Source: Deltaproteobacteria bacterium
GTDB lineage: Bacteria > Desulfobacterota > Desulfuromonadia > Geobacterales > Geobacteraceae
Direction of reading: 5' to 3'
Length of the DNA stretch: 33,376 nucleotides
NCBI GenBank assembly: GCA_021848385.1
Contig: JAJZUQ010000036.1
Coordinates: forward strand, 1 to 33,376
Part shown: in pieces, positions 1 to 9,211 of the stretch
How positions within the stretch are numbered: the first letter of the stretch is position 1
Layout: the number at the start of each line of letters is the position of its first letter
Position numbers and translations under genes: made by a program
Notes under the pieces: model-generated
Told to the model about the DNA's origin: nothing
Databases searched by the model: none
Seen by the model: the letters and a program-made list of their open reading frames with translations, nothing else

Positions 1-327
1 CTGAAAGCGACCATCGAGGCGAAAATCGCCACAATCCCCCCCCCGCAGCGTGAAGCCAAGGCGAAGGAATTCCAGAAGAAAGTGGGAGAGTTCCAGAAAT
101 TCGTACAGAACGCGGAAAAAGTCATGAGGACCAGGGAAGAGGAGCTGTCCGGCAAACTCTTCAAGGCCATAGAGAAAGCGGCCACAGAGTACGGCAAGGC
201 CAACGGCTATGCCGCAGTGGTGGTAAAGAAGGAGCTTCTCTACATGGGTGAAAACGTGGACGCCAAGGACCTGACGGAAGAGATCGTCAAAAGGGTGGAT
301 GCCGCAACAGTGAAAAGTGAAAAGTGA
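1..327 (+). CDS. OmpH/Skp-family periplasmic chaperone, C-terminal part (5' end outside window)
   Basis: The frame is open from base 1, so the gene starts upstream of the window; 108 residues are visible. They are rich in Lys, Glu and Gln and look like a long charged helix (KEFQKKVGEFQKF), followed by a small mixed segment with NGYAAVVVKKELLY and a final DLTEEIVKRVD. This is the pattern of the OmpH/Skp family, whose trimers hold unfolded outer-membrane proteins in the periplasm through coiled-coil tentacles. The signal peptide cannot be seen. The last codons (VKSEK and the TGA stop) are formed by a 7-base repeat that runs on downstream. A hairpin terminator follows about 45 bases after the stop, so this is the last gene of its operon. 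The family call rests on composition and the C-terminal pattern, so it is moderately sure. Confidence 0.72.
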   Translation: MKATIEAKIATIPPPQREAKAKEFQKKVGEFQKFVQNAEKVMRTREEELSGKLFKAIEKAATEYGKANGYAAVVVKKELLYMGENVDAKDLTEEIVKRVDAATVKSEK

Positions 328-365
328 ACAGATAAAAGGTAAAATGTAGAAAGTAAAAAGTGAAA
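310..365 (+). repeat. Degenerate 7-base tandem repeat (GTGAAAA)n
   Basis: Two exact GTGAAAA units at 310-316 and 317-323 are followed by about six decayed units in the same 7-base phase (GTGAACA, GATAAAA, GGTAAAA and so on). The array overlaps the last codons of the preceding gene and supplies its TGA stop. Each added unit would change frame and could move the stop. Confidence 0.6.
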
Positions 366-372
366 AGATGGG

Positions 373-408
373 GAGGGGGCGGACCGGCCGGTTTGCCCCC
401 TCTTTTTT
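373..408 (+). terminator. Rho-independent terminator after the OmpH-like gene
   Basis: GAGGGGGC (373-380) pairs with GCCCCCTC (395-402), with a further ACCGGCCGGT-like pairing inside the loop, and six T residues follow at 403-408. The T run is on the plus strand, so it ends transcription of the OmpH-like gene. It also lies just beyond the stop of the convergent methyltransferase gene. Confidence 0.85.
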
Positions 409-418
409 CTACGGGTCC

Positions 419-1012
419 TTACTGTACATCCCTCTTCTCAGCCAGCACGAGGTATGGTGCGGTGGGGGGACGGTTGAGCTGGCGGCTTGTCCAGACGTTG
501 AACGCTTTGGGGGCAAGGCCGCTCCCCCAGACGAGAACGGCCTTTTCTTCTTCAGTTGCCCCCTCATGACCGGTGTACATCACCACGAGGAGGATTCCGC
601 CGGGCAGAAGGAGGTCGAGAGCCCCGTTGAGGGCCGCCAGGGTGGTCGCCGGCCGGGTGACGACCCCCTTGTCGCCACCGGGGAGGTAGCCAAGGTTGAA
701 GATCGCCGCCGTTAGCGAGTCAGTGACGAATTCCCCGAGCCGTTCGTGTCCCGCCTGAACCAGATCAACCTGTGCAAGACACCCTTCGGACGCAAGAAGC
801 TGCCGGGTGGCGTCCAACGCCCGCTCCTGGAGGTCGAACCCCCAGACCCGCCCCGCCGGCCCCACCAGTTTCGCCAACAGCAGCGTATCGTTGCCATTGC
901 CGCAGGTGGCGTCCACCACCCGGTCCCCCGCCCGCACCCGATCCCGCAGGAAGAGGTGGGAGAGTGCCACGCTGCCGCGCAGGTCGGTTAATTTGTCGTC
1001 TCGTAGTGGCAA
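419..1012 (-). CDS. SAM-dependent methyltransferase, rRNA_methylase/MnmM (YtqB)-like
   Basis: A 197-residue protein with a class I methyltransferase fold. Motif I is VDATCGNGNDT (about residues 33-43), followed by a strand ending in GFD that would hold the SAM ribose, and by AIFNLGYLPGGDK (about 104-116). This last motif is typical of the small 'putative rRNA methylase' family that includes Bacillus YtqB/MnmM, which methylates the wobble uridine modification of tRNA. Length matches the family (about 190). The start is TTG at 1012: AGGAG lies 7 bases upstream, and no ATG upstream has a comparable site. It converges with the OmpH-like gene. The family is fairly sure; the tRNA substrate is transferred from the named relatives and is not visible here. 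Confidence 0.8.
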   Translation of the reverse strand: MPLRDDKLTDLRGSVALSHLFLRDRVRAGDRVVDATCGNGNDTLLLAKLVGPAGRVWGFDLQERALDATRQLLASEGCLAQVDLVQAGHERLGEFVTDSLTAAIFNLGYLPGGDKGVVTRPATTLAALNGALDLLLPGGILLVVMYTGHEGATEEEKAVLVWGSGLAPKAFNVWTSRQLNRPPTAPYLVLAEKRDVQ

Positions 1013-1058
1013 TTAATCGCTCCTGACCTCGGATAGCCTCTTAGATAAGGACCACATC

Positions 1059-1259
1059 GAAACGTGATTTTTTCGCAAGATCAAGGCTGTCAAGGAATTG
1101 TGCGGAGCCGTAGTACCCAAACATCGGGCATAAACAGCGCTACGCCGCACAAGTGGTTCTGAAGACTTACGTAGATATTGCGGACAATTCGCACCGCGAA
1201 TTGGACCGCGAAGGCGCCCCGAAGGGGGCGGCCGCAGGCCGAGTCAAAAGGCGCGTTTC
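1059..1259. repeat. Dispersed palindromic intergenic repeat, copy 1 (expanded)
   Basis: The ends GAAACG (1059-1064) and CGTTTC (1254-1259) are inverted, and the left half and centre (GCTACGCCGCACAA) match copy 2 at 9212-9329. Relative to copy 2 it carries about 22 extra bases at the centre and about 60 extra bases in the right arm. The 60-base insert is made of smaller hairpins: CAATTCGC-ACC-GCGAATTG (1185-1203) and CGCCCC-GAAG-GGGGCG (1215-1230). The element starts one base beyond the hpnN stop codon and fills most of the gap 1013-1260, in which no gene was seen. It may act as a 3' end or mRNA-stability structure for hpnN. Confidence 0.7.
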
Positions 1260-1260
1260 G

Positions 1261-3924
1261 CTATTTCTTTCCCGCCAGTTCCAGTACCGCCGGCAGGACA
1301 ACAATAAACGCGATCTGACACGCCACCATCCCGAGGCACATCACCGCGCCGATACTGAACACCCCCTGGTGCCGGGCAATCATGAGAGCGCCGAAGCTGG
1401 CCATGATGGTGAGGGTGTTGAGGAAGACGCCGACCCCGGTGCTGGAGAGGACCACCTGCCGCGGTGTTTCGTCTTCACGACGATAGCGGTTGATGAGATA
1501 GATTCCCGAATCGACGGCGATACCGAGAACCAGGGGGAGAACGATGACGTTGGCGGAGTTGAAGCTGATGCCGAAAAGACGCATGCCGGCCACCATAAAG
1601 AGAAGCCCTACCGCCAGAGGGACCAGGCCGATGAGTGCATAGCGGACGCTCCGGAAGGCGATGAGCAGAATAGCGGCGATGGCGGCGATGGCGAAGAAGA
1701 AGGCATTCCGGTAGGAATCCCGGAGCACGGTCATGGACTCATAGACCATTACCGGTTCGCCGGTAGCGGCCGGAGCGACGGAGCGGACATCATCCAGAAA
1801 ACGCTTGAGGGGTACGCGGGCGAATATCTCCTCCTTCGGGGCGACCTGGAGCAGATATTTGCCGGTTTTGCCGACGAAGCGCTGCATGATTTGGGGGGGG
1901 ACGTCGGCCGCCTGTACCGGCTTGGCGGACAGGCTCTGGCGGAGCATGGCGATACGCTGGGGCATTTCGGCGAACATCCCCCCCTGGAAATCCTTGAGCA
2001 TCCCGGCGGCATTCGTATCCTTCTTCTTTTCCAGGGTGGCGAAGAAGCGATCGAGCGTGGCGAGAAAACTCCCCACCTGCTTCGCTTCGGGGCGTTTCTC
2101 CTGCTCAAGGCGGTTTTTCAGCTTCTCGACCCTGGTACGGAAATTTTCGAAGACCGTCGGGAGCTCCATGAGTTGCAGCTCCTCATCGTAGGGGACCGTC
2201 TTCATCCCGTCCAGCGACTGCCGGGCAGCCGCCAGGAGGCGGAGCTTTTCGGCCTGATCGTCAGGGACGAAGGTGCGAGCCCAGACCACGTGGTCAACGG
2301 TGGGAAGCTTCTCCAGCCGCCGCGCCTTTTCAGCCGCATCGGCCTCAGTGTCAGCCATGACTACGGCGAAGTAGCCGGCGTTCTCTTTGCTCCGCATCAG
2401 CTTGTAGGCATAGGTAACCGATTCGAGCCCCCTGGCCTGGAGGTTCATCAGGTTGTAGTCAAACTCGCTCCGGGCGAGCGGGTAGACACAGGCGAGGGAG
2501 AGAACGAGCGCACCGGCCAGGACGGCGCGGGGGCGGCCGAAGACGAGCCGCTGCCAGGCCGGTTCCCTGTCCGTTTTGCGAGGTTTCGGCGCACGGGCCG
2601 GGAAGATGACGAGGAGCGCCGGCAGGACGGTGAAGGTAACGATGACGCAGATGACGATGCCGCCGGCGGCGATGATCCCGAGCTCGGCGATCCCCTTGAA
2701 GTCGGTGAAGGCGAAGGTGGCAAAGGCCGCAGCAACGGTGGCGGCAGCCATGGGAATGGACCAGCCGTTGCGGGCCAGAGCGGTCCGGAGCGCCTCGTTC
2801 TTCTGCGCGCCGCGCCCCAGTTCCTCCTGCATCCGGAGGATGATCTGGATGCCGTATTCGATGCCGATGCCGATGAGCATGACAGCAAAGACCGAGGAGA
2901 GGATATTCAGGTGGCCGATGGCCAGGGTGGCAAACCCGAATGAGCAGCAGATGGCCACCCCGAGGGAGAGCATGGCGACAACGGTGTTAAGTATACCGCG
3001 GAAGGCGACGAGGAGCAGGATGATCGTGAGAACAACAGTAATCGTCGTGGCAAGGGTGATGTCCCGCTTGCTGGTGACCATCTCCTCGTGCTCAAGGACC
3101 GGCGTCCCCGTGATCCCTACCGACACCCCGGCGAACTCAGGGAGCTTGCGCAGGGTAGCGATCTCGGCGCGCAGGGCATCGATGGAGGCCGCGGATTGCA
3201 TGAAGCTCGACTCGTCCTTGACGGGAAGGACCGTCAGCACCTGCTGGCGGCCGGCGGCGGCGAATGAGGACTCGCTCCCGTCGGCCCGGCGGAACATGAC
3301 GCTTTCGAGGGAAAGACCCGCGCCCTCCCCCTTGGTGAAGCTTCCTATACCGTCTCCCAGGGCGCCGAGCATGAAGACCAAGCGGTCGAGACGCTCCTGC
3401 CCTGACGGCCCCGACGGGGCCGTCAACAGTGCATCCATTTCGCCGGTCAGATGGGTGAAGAGGGTCTGCACCGACGGGGCGGCCGCCAGCGCCTTCAGGG
3501 TCGGCGCGGCCTTGATCAGGTTGGCGGTGAACGTGGCAAGTTCCTCCCGGGGCATGAGAAGGAGGCCGTTTTGCTGGAAAAAGGGGAGGCCGAAGGGGAA
3601 GAACACCTCGCGAAAGTGCTGCCTGTCGGCCGACAGCCTCGCTGCAAGCTGTTCGCCGAATCGGCCGGCCTGGGTGCTGTCGCTGCTTTCAATAACGACA
3701 GCGATCTCCTCCTGGTCGCCGAATTCGGCCCGGTAGGCCCTGTAGTCCCGGTTGAATGAGGTATTGGCCGGCATCAGCTGATCGCGGCCGGTGAGGAACT
3801 GAAGCCGCTGTTTCGTGACGATGACCGCCAGAAGAGAAACTAAAAGTGCCACCGTCAAGATCAGACGGGGATGCCTGACGATGACGCCGAAAAAACCACG
3901 ATATGTCCTGTTATCCGTTTTCAT
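1261..3924 (-). CDS. hpnN: Hopanoid transporter HpnN, RND/MMPL family
   Basis: An 887-residue inner-membrane protein of the RND superfamily. An N-terminal membrane helix (about residues 18-35) is followed by a large periplasmic domain, a block of five membrane helices with the MMPL/SSD look (IGIGIEYGIQIILRMQEE), then a second helix, periplasmic domain and helix block (GIAVDSGIYLINRYRRED). This duplicated layout and length fit HpnN, which in other bacteria moves hopanoids towards the outer membrane. Context supports the name: it is divergent from shc-hpnA-dxs-hpnH. The frame continues upstream to 3975, but ATG at 3924 is chosen because it has GAGCGAGG just before it and gives a normal cytoplasmic N-terminus (MKTDNRTYRGFF) ahead of the first helix. 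A palindromic repeat follows directly after its stop. Confidence 0.88.
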   Translation of the reverse strand: MKTDNRTYRGFFGVIVRHPRLILTVALLVSLLAVIVTKQRLQFLTGRDQLMPANTSFNRDYRAYRAEFGDQEEIAVVIESSDSTQAGRFGEQLAARLSADRQHFREVFFPFGLPFFQQNGLLLMPREELATFTANLIKAAPTLKALAAAPSVQTLFTHLTGEMDALLTAPSGPSGQERLDRLVFMLGALGDGIGSFTKGEGAGLSLESVMFRRADGSESSFAAAGRQQVLTVLPVKDESSFMQSAASIDALRAEIATLRKLPEFAGVSVGITGTPVLEHEEMVTSKRDITLATTITVVLTIILLLVAFRGILNTVVAMLSLGVAICCSFGFATLAIGHLNILSSVFAVMLIGIGIEYGIQIILRMQEELGRGAQKNEALRTALARNGWSIPMAAATVAAAFATFAFTDFKGIAELGIIAAGGIVICVIVTFTVLPALLVIFPARAPKPRKTDREPAWQRLVFGRPRAVLAGALVLSLACVYPLARSEFDYNLMNLQARGLESVTYAYKLMRSKENAGYFAVVMADTEADAAEKARRLEKLPTVDHVVWARTFVPDDQAEKLRLLAAARQSLDGMKTVPYDEELQLMELPTVFENFRTRVEKLKNRLEQEKRPEAKQVGSFLATLDRFFATLEKKKDTNAAGMLKDFQGGMFAEMPQRIAMLRQSLSAKPVQAADVPPQIMQRFVGKTGKYLLQVAPKEEIFARVPLKRFLDDVRSVAPAATGEPVMVYESMTVLRDSYRNAFFFAIAAIAAILLIAFRSVRYALIGLVPLAVGLLFMVAGMRLFGISFNSANVIVLPLVLGIAVDSGIYLINRYRREDETPRQVVLSSTGVGVFLNTLTIMASFGALMIARHQGVFSIGAVMCLGMVACQIAFIVVLPAVLELAGKK

Positions 3925-3955
3925 GCAACCTCGCTCTGCATATTTTCTGGTGGTC

Positions 3956-3985
3956 ACCCTAGCACAGAGTGACAAAGGAAATCAA
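3956..3985 (-). promoter_or_regulatory. Likely promoter of hpnN
   Basis: On the minus strand a TTGATT -35 (3985-3980) and a TAGGGT -10 (3961-3956) are separated by 18 bases, placing the start about 25 bases before the hpnN ATG. The -10 lies in the word TGCTAGGGT, which recurs with the same 18-base spacing before rhlE. No equally convincing promoter was seen for shc in the rest of the 237-base divergent gap (3925-4161). Confidence 0.45.
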
Positions 3986-4161
3986 CCAGGCACCTCCACC
4001 CCTCCGAACACCCTTGATTGTTACGATAACGTATGGATTACACGAAAAATATGTACCTTGGCAACAAATTATGATACAAATACCCGCTTGTAATAAAGAT
4101 ACCCATCCATGTACCACGCAGGGACGAAGAGCCGCTGCAACCCCAAGGAGAACCCGAGACG

Positions 4162-6192
4162 ATGAAGTCGTGCAAATATCCAATTTCCCACGCCCTGACA
4201 TCATTCAACGGTAGTAACGGAGAATCAAGTTCCCCGGCTGACACGAAACCGGCGGCAAAAATACACCATCTTCCTCCCTCTCTCTGGAAGAAGAAGGAAG
4301 AAGAAGCCCAGAGCCCCCTGGACCAGGCAATCGCCCGGAGCCGCGACTTCTTCTTCCGTGAACAGCTCCCTACCGGTTACTGGTGGGCGGAGCTGGAGTC
4401 AAACTGCACCATCACCGCCGAGTACGTCATGCTCTTCCACCTCCTCGGCATGGTGGACAAACAGAAAGAGCGGAAGATGGCGAATTACCTCCTCTCCAAG
4501 CAGACGGAAGAGGGGTTCTGGGCCATCTACTACGGCGGGCCCGGCGACCTTTCCACCACCGTGGAGACCTATTTTGCCCTCAAGCTGGCGGGGTATGGCG
4601 AAGACCATCCAGCCATGGTCAAGGCGCGGAAGTTCGTTCTGGACAACGGCGGCATCATAAAAACCCGCGTCTTCACCAAGATATTCCTCGCCCTGTTCGG
4701 CGAGTTCGCCTGGTTCGGCGTCCCCTCCATGCCGATCGAACTGATGCTCCTCCCCAACTGGGCCTATTTCAATCTTTACGAATTATCCAGCTGGTCCCGG
4801 GCCACCATCACTCCTCTCTCCATCGTCATGGCCAAAAGGCCGGTGCACAAGCTCCCTCCCCAGTCACGGGTGCAGGAACTCTACGTCCGGCCGCCACGCC
4901 CCATCGATTACACCTTCACCAAAGAAGACGGCATCCTCACCTGGAAGAACTTTTTCATCGGCGTGGACCACATGCTCAAGGTGTATGAGAGCAGTCCGGT
5001 CCGGCCGTTCATGAAGAAGGGGATGGCCATCGCCGAAAAGTGGGTTCTGGATCACCAGGAATCGACAGGCGACTGGGGAGGGATCCAGCCGGCCATGCTC
5101 AACTCCGTGCTGGCGCTCCACTGCCTCGGCTATGACAACGACCACCCTGCGGTAGTCAAGGGACTGGAGGCCCTGGCCAACTTCAGCATCGAAGACAACG
5201 ACAGTCTCGTGCTCCAGTCATGCATCTCCCCCGTCTGGGACACGGCCCTCGCCCTCAAGGCGCTTGTCGATGCCGGAGTGCCGACCGACCACCCGGCGCT
5301 GGTCAAGGCAACTGAATGGTTGATCGATCGCGAGATCCGCAGGGACGGAGACTGGAAGATAAAGTGCCCGGAACTGAAACCGGGAGGATGGGCCTTCGAG
5401 TTCCTCAACGACTGGTATCCGGACGTGGACGACTCCGGGTTCGTCATGTTGGCCATCAAGGATGTGGCGGTGAAGAACCGCAAGTCGAAGGACCAGTCGA
5501 TCAAGCGCGGCATTGACTGGTGCCTCGGCATGCAGAGCAGGAACGGAGGCTGGGGTGCCTTCGACAAGGATAACACCAAGTACCTCCTGAACAAGATCCC
5601 CTTCGCCGACCTCGAAGCGCTTATCGACCCGCCGACGGCGGACCTGACGGGACGGATGCTGGAACTGATGGGTACCTTCGGCTACGGCAAGGAGTATCCG
5701 GCGGCGGTCCGCGCCCTCGACTTCGTCAAGCAGAACCAGGAACCGGACGGCAGCTGGTGGGGACGCTGGGGGGTTAACTACATCTACGGCACCTGGTCGG
5801 TCCTCTGTGGCCTGGCGGCCATTGGGGAAAATCCGGCCCAATCCTACATCCAGCGGGCGGTCAACTGGCTCAAATCGAAACAGAATCTGGACGGCGGCTG
5901 GGGTGAGACCTGTCAATCGTACCACGATCCGACCCTTGCCGGTTGTGGCGAAAGCACCGCCTCTCAGACCGCGTGGGCACTTCTGTCCCTCATGGCAGCA
6001 GGGGAAGCTGATTCATCCACCGTCGCCAGGGGGATCCAGTACCTGCTCGACCAGCAGAAGAGCGACGGAACCTGGGACGAGGACCAGTATACCGGCACCG
6101 GCTTCCCCAAGTACTTCATGATCAAGTACCATATCTACCGGAACTGCTTCCCCCTCATGGCTCTTGGCACGTACCGGAACCTGACGAAGTAG
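4162..6192 (+). CDS. shc: Squalene-hopene cyclase
   Basis: A 676-residue class II triterpene cyclase that folds squalene into hopene/hopanol at the inner membrane. The catalytic acid motif DXDD is present as DVDD at residues 421-424 (FLNDWYPDVDDSGF). Several QW repeats are visible, for example QSRNGGWGAFD, QNQEPDGSWWGRWG, QNLDGGWGE and QKSDGTWDE, which brace the alpha/alpha barrels. Length is a little above the 630-660 usual for the family because of a polar 40-residue N-terminal extension before LPPSLWKK. The ATG at 4162 has AAGGAG at 4145-4150. It begins the operon shc-hpnA-dxs-hpnH, with hpnA only 10 bases downstream, and is divergent from hpnN. The cyclase call is secure; which hopanoid product predominates cannot be read. 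Confidence 0.97.
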   Translation: MKSCKYPISHALTSFNGSNGESSSPADTKPAAKIHHLPPSLWKKKEEEAQSPLDQAIARSRDFFFREQLPTGYWWAELESNCTITAEYVMLFHLLGMVDKQKERKMANYLLSKQTEEGFWAIYYGGPGDLSTTVETYFALKLAGYGEDHPAMVKARKFVLDNGGIIKTRVFTKIFLALFGEFAWFGVPSMPIELMLLPNWAYFNLYELSSWSRATITPLSIVMAKRPVHKLPPQSRVQELYVRPPRPIDYTFTKEDGILTWKNFFIGVDHMLKVYESSPVRPFMKKGMAIAEKWVLDHQESTGDWGGIQPAMLNSVLALHCLGYDNDHPAVVKGLEALANFSIEDNDSLVLQSCISPVWDTALALKALVDAGVPTDHPALVKATEWLIDREIRRDGDWKIKCPELKPGGWAFEFLNDWYPDVDDSGFVMLAIKDVAVKNRKSKDQSIKRGIDWCLGMQSRNGGWGAFDKDNTKYLLNKIPFADLEALIDPPTADLTGRMLELMGTFGYGKEYPAAVRALDFVKQNQEPDGSWWGRWGVNYIYGTWSVLCGLAAIGENPAQSYIQRAVNWLKSKQNLDGGWGETCQSYHDPTLAGCGESTASQTAWALLSLMAAGEADSSTVARGIQYLLDQQKSDGTWDEDQYTGTGFPKYFMIKYHIYRNCFPLMALGTYRNLTK

Positions 6193-6202
6193 CGCGGAAT
6201 AT

Positions 6203-7189
6203 ATGAATGTTTTCGTAACCGGTGCCACCGGTTTCATAGGCGCCAGCCTGGTCAGGGAACTGCTCCGGGACGGTTGGACGGTCAGGGCTCTGGCAAGACC
6301 AGGTGCGGACCTGCGCAACCTGCAGGGACTGGACGTCGAGATATGCACCGGCGATCTGCGGGACCCGGATTCTCTCATACGCGGGATGGAGGGGTGCGAG
6401 AGGCTCTTCCACGCCGCCGCCGACTACCGGCTCTGGACAAGGGACCCGGCCGCCATGTATGCAAGCAACGTGGACGGAACCCGCAACATCCTGGAAGCGG
6501 CCTTGAAGGTCGGCATATCCCGGGTGGTCTACACGAGCAGCGTCGGCACCCTGGGGAATCCGGGGGACGGGACACCGGGAACGGAGTCCACGCCCGTCAC
6601 GCTGGCAGACATGGTCGGCCACTACAAGAAGAGCAAGTTCCTGGCCGAACGGGAGGCGGAGAGTTTCATCCCCCGCGGGCTGCCGCTGGTCATCGTCAAT
6701 CCGTCCACCCCCGTAGGCCCTCTGGACGTGAAACCGACACCGACCGGCAAGATCATCGTCGACTTCCTCAACCGGAAGATGCCCGCCTACCTGGATACCG
6801 GCCTCAACATCATCGACGTGGAGGACTGCGCCAGGGGACATATCCTGGCGGCGGAGAAGGGGCGGATCGGCGAGAAATACATTCTGGGAAACGAAAACCT
6901 GACCCTCCGGCAGATATTTGCCCTGCTGGAGGAGCTGGCAGGCCTTCCGGCGCCCCGGTTCCGCCTCCCCCACACCCCGATCCTGCTCGCCGCCTACCTC
7001 AATGAGGGGTTGTCGCGATTGACCGGCAAGGAACCGCTCATACCCCTTGCGGGTGTGCAGATGGCAAAGAAGTTCATGTATTTCGACTCCCGGAAGGCAG
7101 TACGGGAACTGGGACTGCCCCAGCGGCCGGCCCGGGAGGCGTTGGCCCGGGCGGTAGCATGGTTCCGCACAAACGGCTACGCAAGGTAA
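6203..7189 (+). CDS. hpnA: Hopanoid-associated NAD-dependent sugar epimerase HpnA
   Basis: A 328-residue extended short-chain dehydrogenase. The nucleotide-binding GATGFIG motif is at residues 7-13, and the catalytic Tyr-Lys pair is Y141 and K145 (HYKKSK), with a Ser-rich strand TSSVG before it. It matches the hopanoid-associated epimerases that sit next to shc in many bacteria, where they are thought to act on the hopanoid side chain or head group; the exact reaction is not established. It starts 10 bases after shc with only a weak ribosome site (GCGGAA), which suggests translational coupling. A hairpin-forming spacer separates it from dxs. Confidence 0.9.
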   Translation: MNVFVTGATGFIGASLVRELLRDGWTVRALARPGADLRNLQGLDVEICTGDLRDPDSLIRGMEGCERLFHAAADYRLWTRDPAAMYASNVDGTRNILEAALKVGISRVVYTSSVGTLGNPGDGTPGTESTPVTLADMVGHYKKSKFLAEREAESFIPRGLPLVIVNPSTPVGPLDVKPTPTGKIIVDFLNRKMPAYLDTGLNIIDVEDCARGHILAAEKGRIGEKYILGNENLTLRQIFALLEELAGLPAPRFRLPHTPILLAAYLNEGLSRLTGKEPLIPLAGVQMAKKFMYFDSRKAVRELGLPQRPAREALARAVAWFRTNGYAR

Positions 7190-7190
7190 A

Positions 7191-7236
7191 ATCCGTTCAA
7201 CGTTCAAAACATCGAATAATGAACGTGACAGCGGAT
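7191..7236 (+). other. Intercistronic hairpin between hpnA and dxs
   Basis: Two nested inverted pairs are present: ATCCG (7191-7195) with CGGAT (7232-7236), and ACGTTCA (7200-7206) with TGAACGT (7220-7226). The structure ends at the dxs Shine-Dalgarno (TGAGGAG), so it could affect dxs translation or mark an RNA processing point. There is no T run, so it is not a normal terminator. Confidence 0.45.
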
Positions 7237-7250
7237 TGAGGAGAACGCAT

Positions 7251-9158
7251 ATGTACCCTTTGCTTAATCAGATAGAAAGTCCTGCGGACCTAAAAAAACT
7301 GCCGCAGGCGAAACTTGAGGAACTGGCCGCCGAACTGCGCCGCTTCCTGCTGGACAATGTCTCCCAGACCGGCGGCCACCTGGCATCCAACCTGGGGTGC
7401 GTGGAACTTACCCTGGCCATCCATTACTGCTTCAACTCGCCGGCCGACCGAATCATCTTCGACGTCGGGCACCAGGCCTACACCCACAAGATCCTCACCG
7501 GCCGCCGCGAACAGTTCCACACCCAGCGACAGTACCAGGGGATCAGCGGTTTCCCGAAACGCTCCGAATCTCCCCACGACGCCTTCGGCGCCGGGCACTC
7601 CGCCACCTCCATCTCCGCCGGGCTCGGTATGGCGGTCGGCCGTGACCTGCGGGGAAGTGACAACAAGGTTATCGCCGTCATCGGCGACGGTTCCATGACC
7701 GGCGGCATGGCCTTCGAGGCCCTGAACCAGGCAGGCCACCTGAAAAAAAACCTGATCGTCATCCTGAACGACAACGAGATGTCCATCTCCAAAAATGTCG
7801 GCGCCTTTTCCAGCTTCCTCTCCAAGAAGCTGACCGGCAACTACTACCGGGACCTGAAGAAGGAGATGAAGGAACTCCTGGAGGGCATCCCCACCATCGG
7901 TGGCAACATCCTCCATTTTGCCCGGAAAGCGGAGAACTCCCTCAAGGGTTTCCTCACCCCCGGCGCCCTGTTCGAGGCCCTGGGATTTGACTATTTCGGC
8001 CCCCTCCAGGGACACAACCTCCCTCACCTGATTGAAATGCTGGAAAATGCCCGTGACCTGGAGGGTCCGGTCCTTATCCACGTCATGACCACCAAGGGGA
8101 AGGGGTATCCCCCCGCCGAAGAGAACCCGGACCAGTTCCACGGCGTCGGCCCCTTCGACGTGGCAACCGGCAAAGTGACTGCCGCCAAGGGAGGAGCCAA
8201 GTCCTACACCGGTATCTTCGGCGAAACGCTGGTCAAGCTGGCCGCCAATGATCCCAAGATAGTCGCCATAACCGCCGCCATGCCCGATGGAACCGGCCTG
8301 ACCCCTTTTGCCCGGGCCTACCCGGAACGGTTCTTCGACGTGGGGATCGCCGAACAGCACGGCCTCACGTTCGCCGCCGGCCTTGCCGCCGACGGGTTCC
8401 GGCCGGTTGCCGCCATCTACTCGACGTTTGTCCAGCGCGCTTACGACCAGGTATTCCACGACATCTGCCTGCAGAAACTCCCGGTCACCCTGGCGCTGGA
8501 CCGTGCCGGCCTCGTGGGGGACGACGGCCCGACCCACCACGGCGTGTTCGACCTTTCCTATCTCCGCCACCTGCCGGAAATGATTCTCATGGCGCCGAAG
8601 GACGAGAACGAGCTGCAGCACATGCTGAAGACCGCCATCTACGCCGATCGCCCCATCGCCCTCCGCTACCCCCGCGGTAACGGTTACGGGGTCCGACTGG
8701 ACCAGGAGCTGACCGAACTTCCCCTCGGCAAAGGGGAGATACTCGCGGACGGCAACGACCTGGCCATTATCGCCATCGGCAGCACCGTCTACCCTTCCCT
8801 GGAAGCTGCGACAAGGCTCGGAGAACGGGGCATCCGCGCGACCGTTATCAATGCCCGTTTCGTCAAGCCTCTTGACCGTGAACTGATCATGGAGGCTGCA
8901 GCCCGGACCGGCTGCCTCGTCACCGTTGAGGAAAACGCCCTGCAGGGGGGATTCGGCTCCGCGGTCCTGGAGCTCCTGGAGCAGGAAGGGGTCACTGGAG
9001 TGCGGGTCAAACGGCTCGGCATCCCCGACCGTTTTATCGAGCAGGGTCCCCAGCCCCAGCTGCGGGCCGATCTCGGCCTTGACGCCGCCGGCATCGCTGC
9101 CAGTGCAGAGGACTTTCTCCAGCAGAAGGGGAAGCCGGCCCTGGCACGGGTGAAGTAA
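7251..9158 (+). CDS. dxs: 1-deoxy-D-xylulose-5-phosphate synthase
   Basis: A 635-residue thiamine diphosphate enzyme that condenses pyruvate and glyceraldehyde 3-phosphate, the first step of the MEP isoprenoid pathway that feeds squalene. Visible marks are the ThDP/Mg motif GDGSMTGGM followed by NDNEMSIS, the catalytic Glu in [13 protein letters not shown], and the [15 protein letters not shown] stretch of the pyrimidine domain, ending in a transketolase C-terminal domain. Length is typical. The frame could begin at a TTG at 7236, but ATG at 7251 is chosen because TGAGGAG lies 9-10 bases upstream and [11 protein letters not shown] is the usual N-terminus. It lies between hpnA and hpnH, giving the hopanoid operon its own precursor enzyme. 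Confidence 0.97.
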   Translation: MYPLLNQIESPADLKKLPQAKLEELAAELRRFLLDNVSQTGGHLASNLGCVELTLAIHYCFNSPADRIIFDVGHQAYTHKILTGRREQFHTQRQYQGISGFPKRSESPHDAFGAGHSATSISAGLGMAVGRDLRGSDNKVIAVIGDGSMTGGMAFEALNQAGHLKKNLIVILNDNEMSISKNVGAFSSFLSKKLTGNYYRDLKKEMKELLEGIPTIGGNILHFARKAENSLKGFLTPGALFEALGFDYFGPLQGHNLPHLIEMLENARDLEGPVLIHVMTTKGKGYPPAEENPDQFHGVGPFDVATGKVTAAKGGAKSYTGIFGETLVKLAANDPKIVAITAAMPDGTGLTPFARAYPERFFDVGIAEQHGLTFAAGLAADGFRPVAAIYSTFVQRAYDQVFHDICLQKLPVTLALDRAGLVGDDGPTHHGVFDLSYLRHLPEMILMAPKDENELQHMLKTAIYADRPIALRYPRGNGYGVRLDQELTELPLGKGEILADGNDLAIIAIGSTVYPSLEAATRLGERGIRATVINARFVKPLDRELIMEAAARTGCLVTVEENALQGGFGSAVLELLEQEGVTGVRVKRLGIPDRFIEQGPQPQLRADLGLDAAGIAASAEDFLQQKGKPALARVK

Positions 9159-9211
9159 CCCGGCGAATTTCAAACAACCACGTGAAGTCTCCACGATCAC
9201 TATTAACACCA

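Noticed and set aside
1153-2943. 596-codon plus-strand frame opposite hpnN
   Set aside because: It lies wholly antisense to a well-supported RND transporter in GC-rich DNA, has no domain sense (His/Asp/Gly-rich shadow composition) and no ribosome site.
4040-4161. Possible riboswitch in the shc leader
   Set aside because: The leader has CACGCAGGG-like words reminiscent of cyclic di-GMP riboswitches, but the conserved pairing and tetraloop-receptor parts could not be found.
7290-9209. 639-codon minus-strand frame opposite dxs
   Set aside because: Shadow of a GC-rich conserved gene. The same applies to the long antisense frames opposite hcp (12425-13933), fumarase (14811-16100), rhlE (21314-22852) and asnS (28044-29501).
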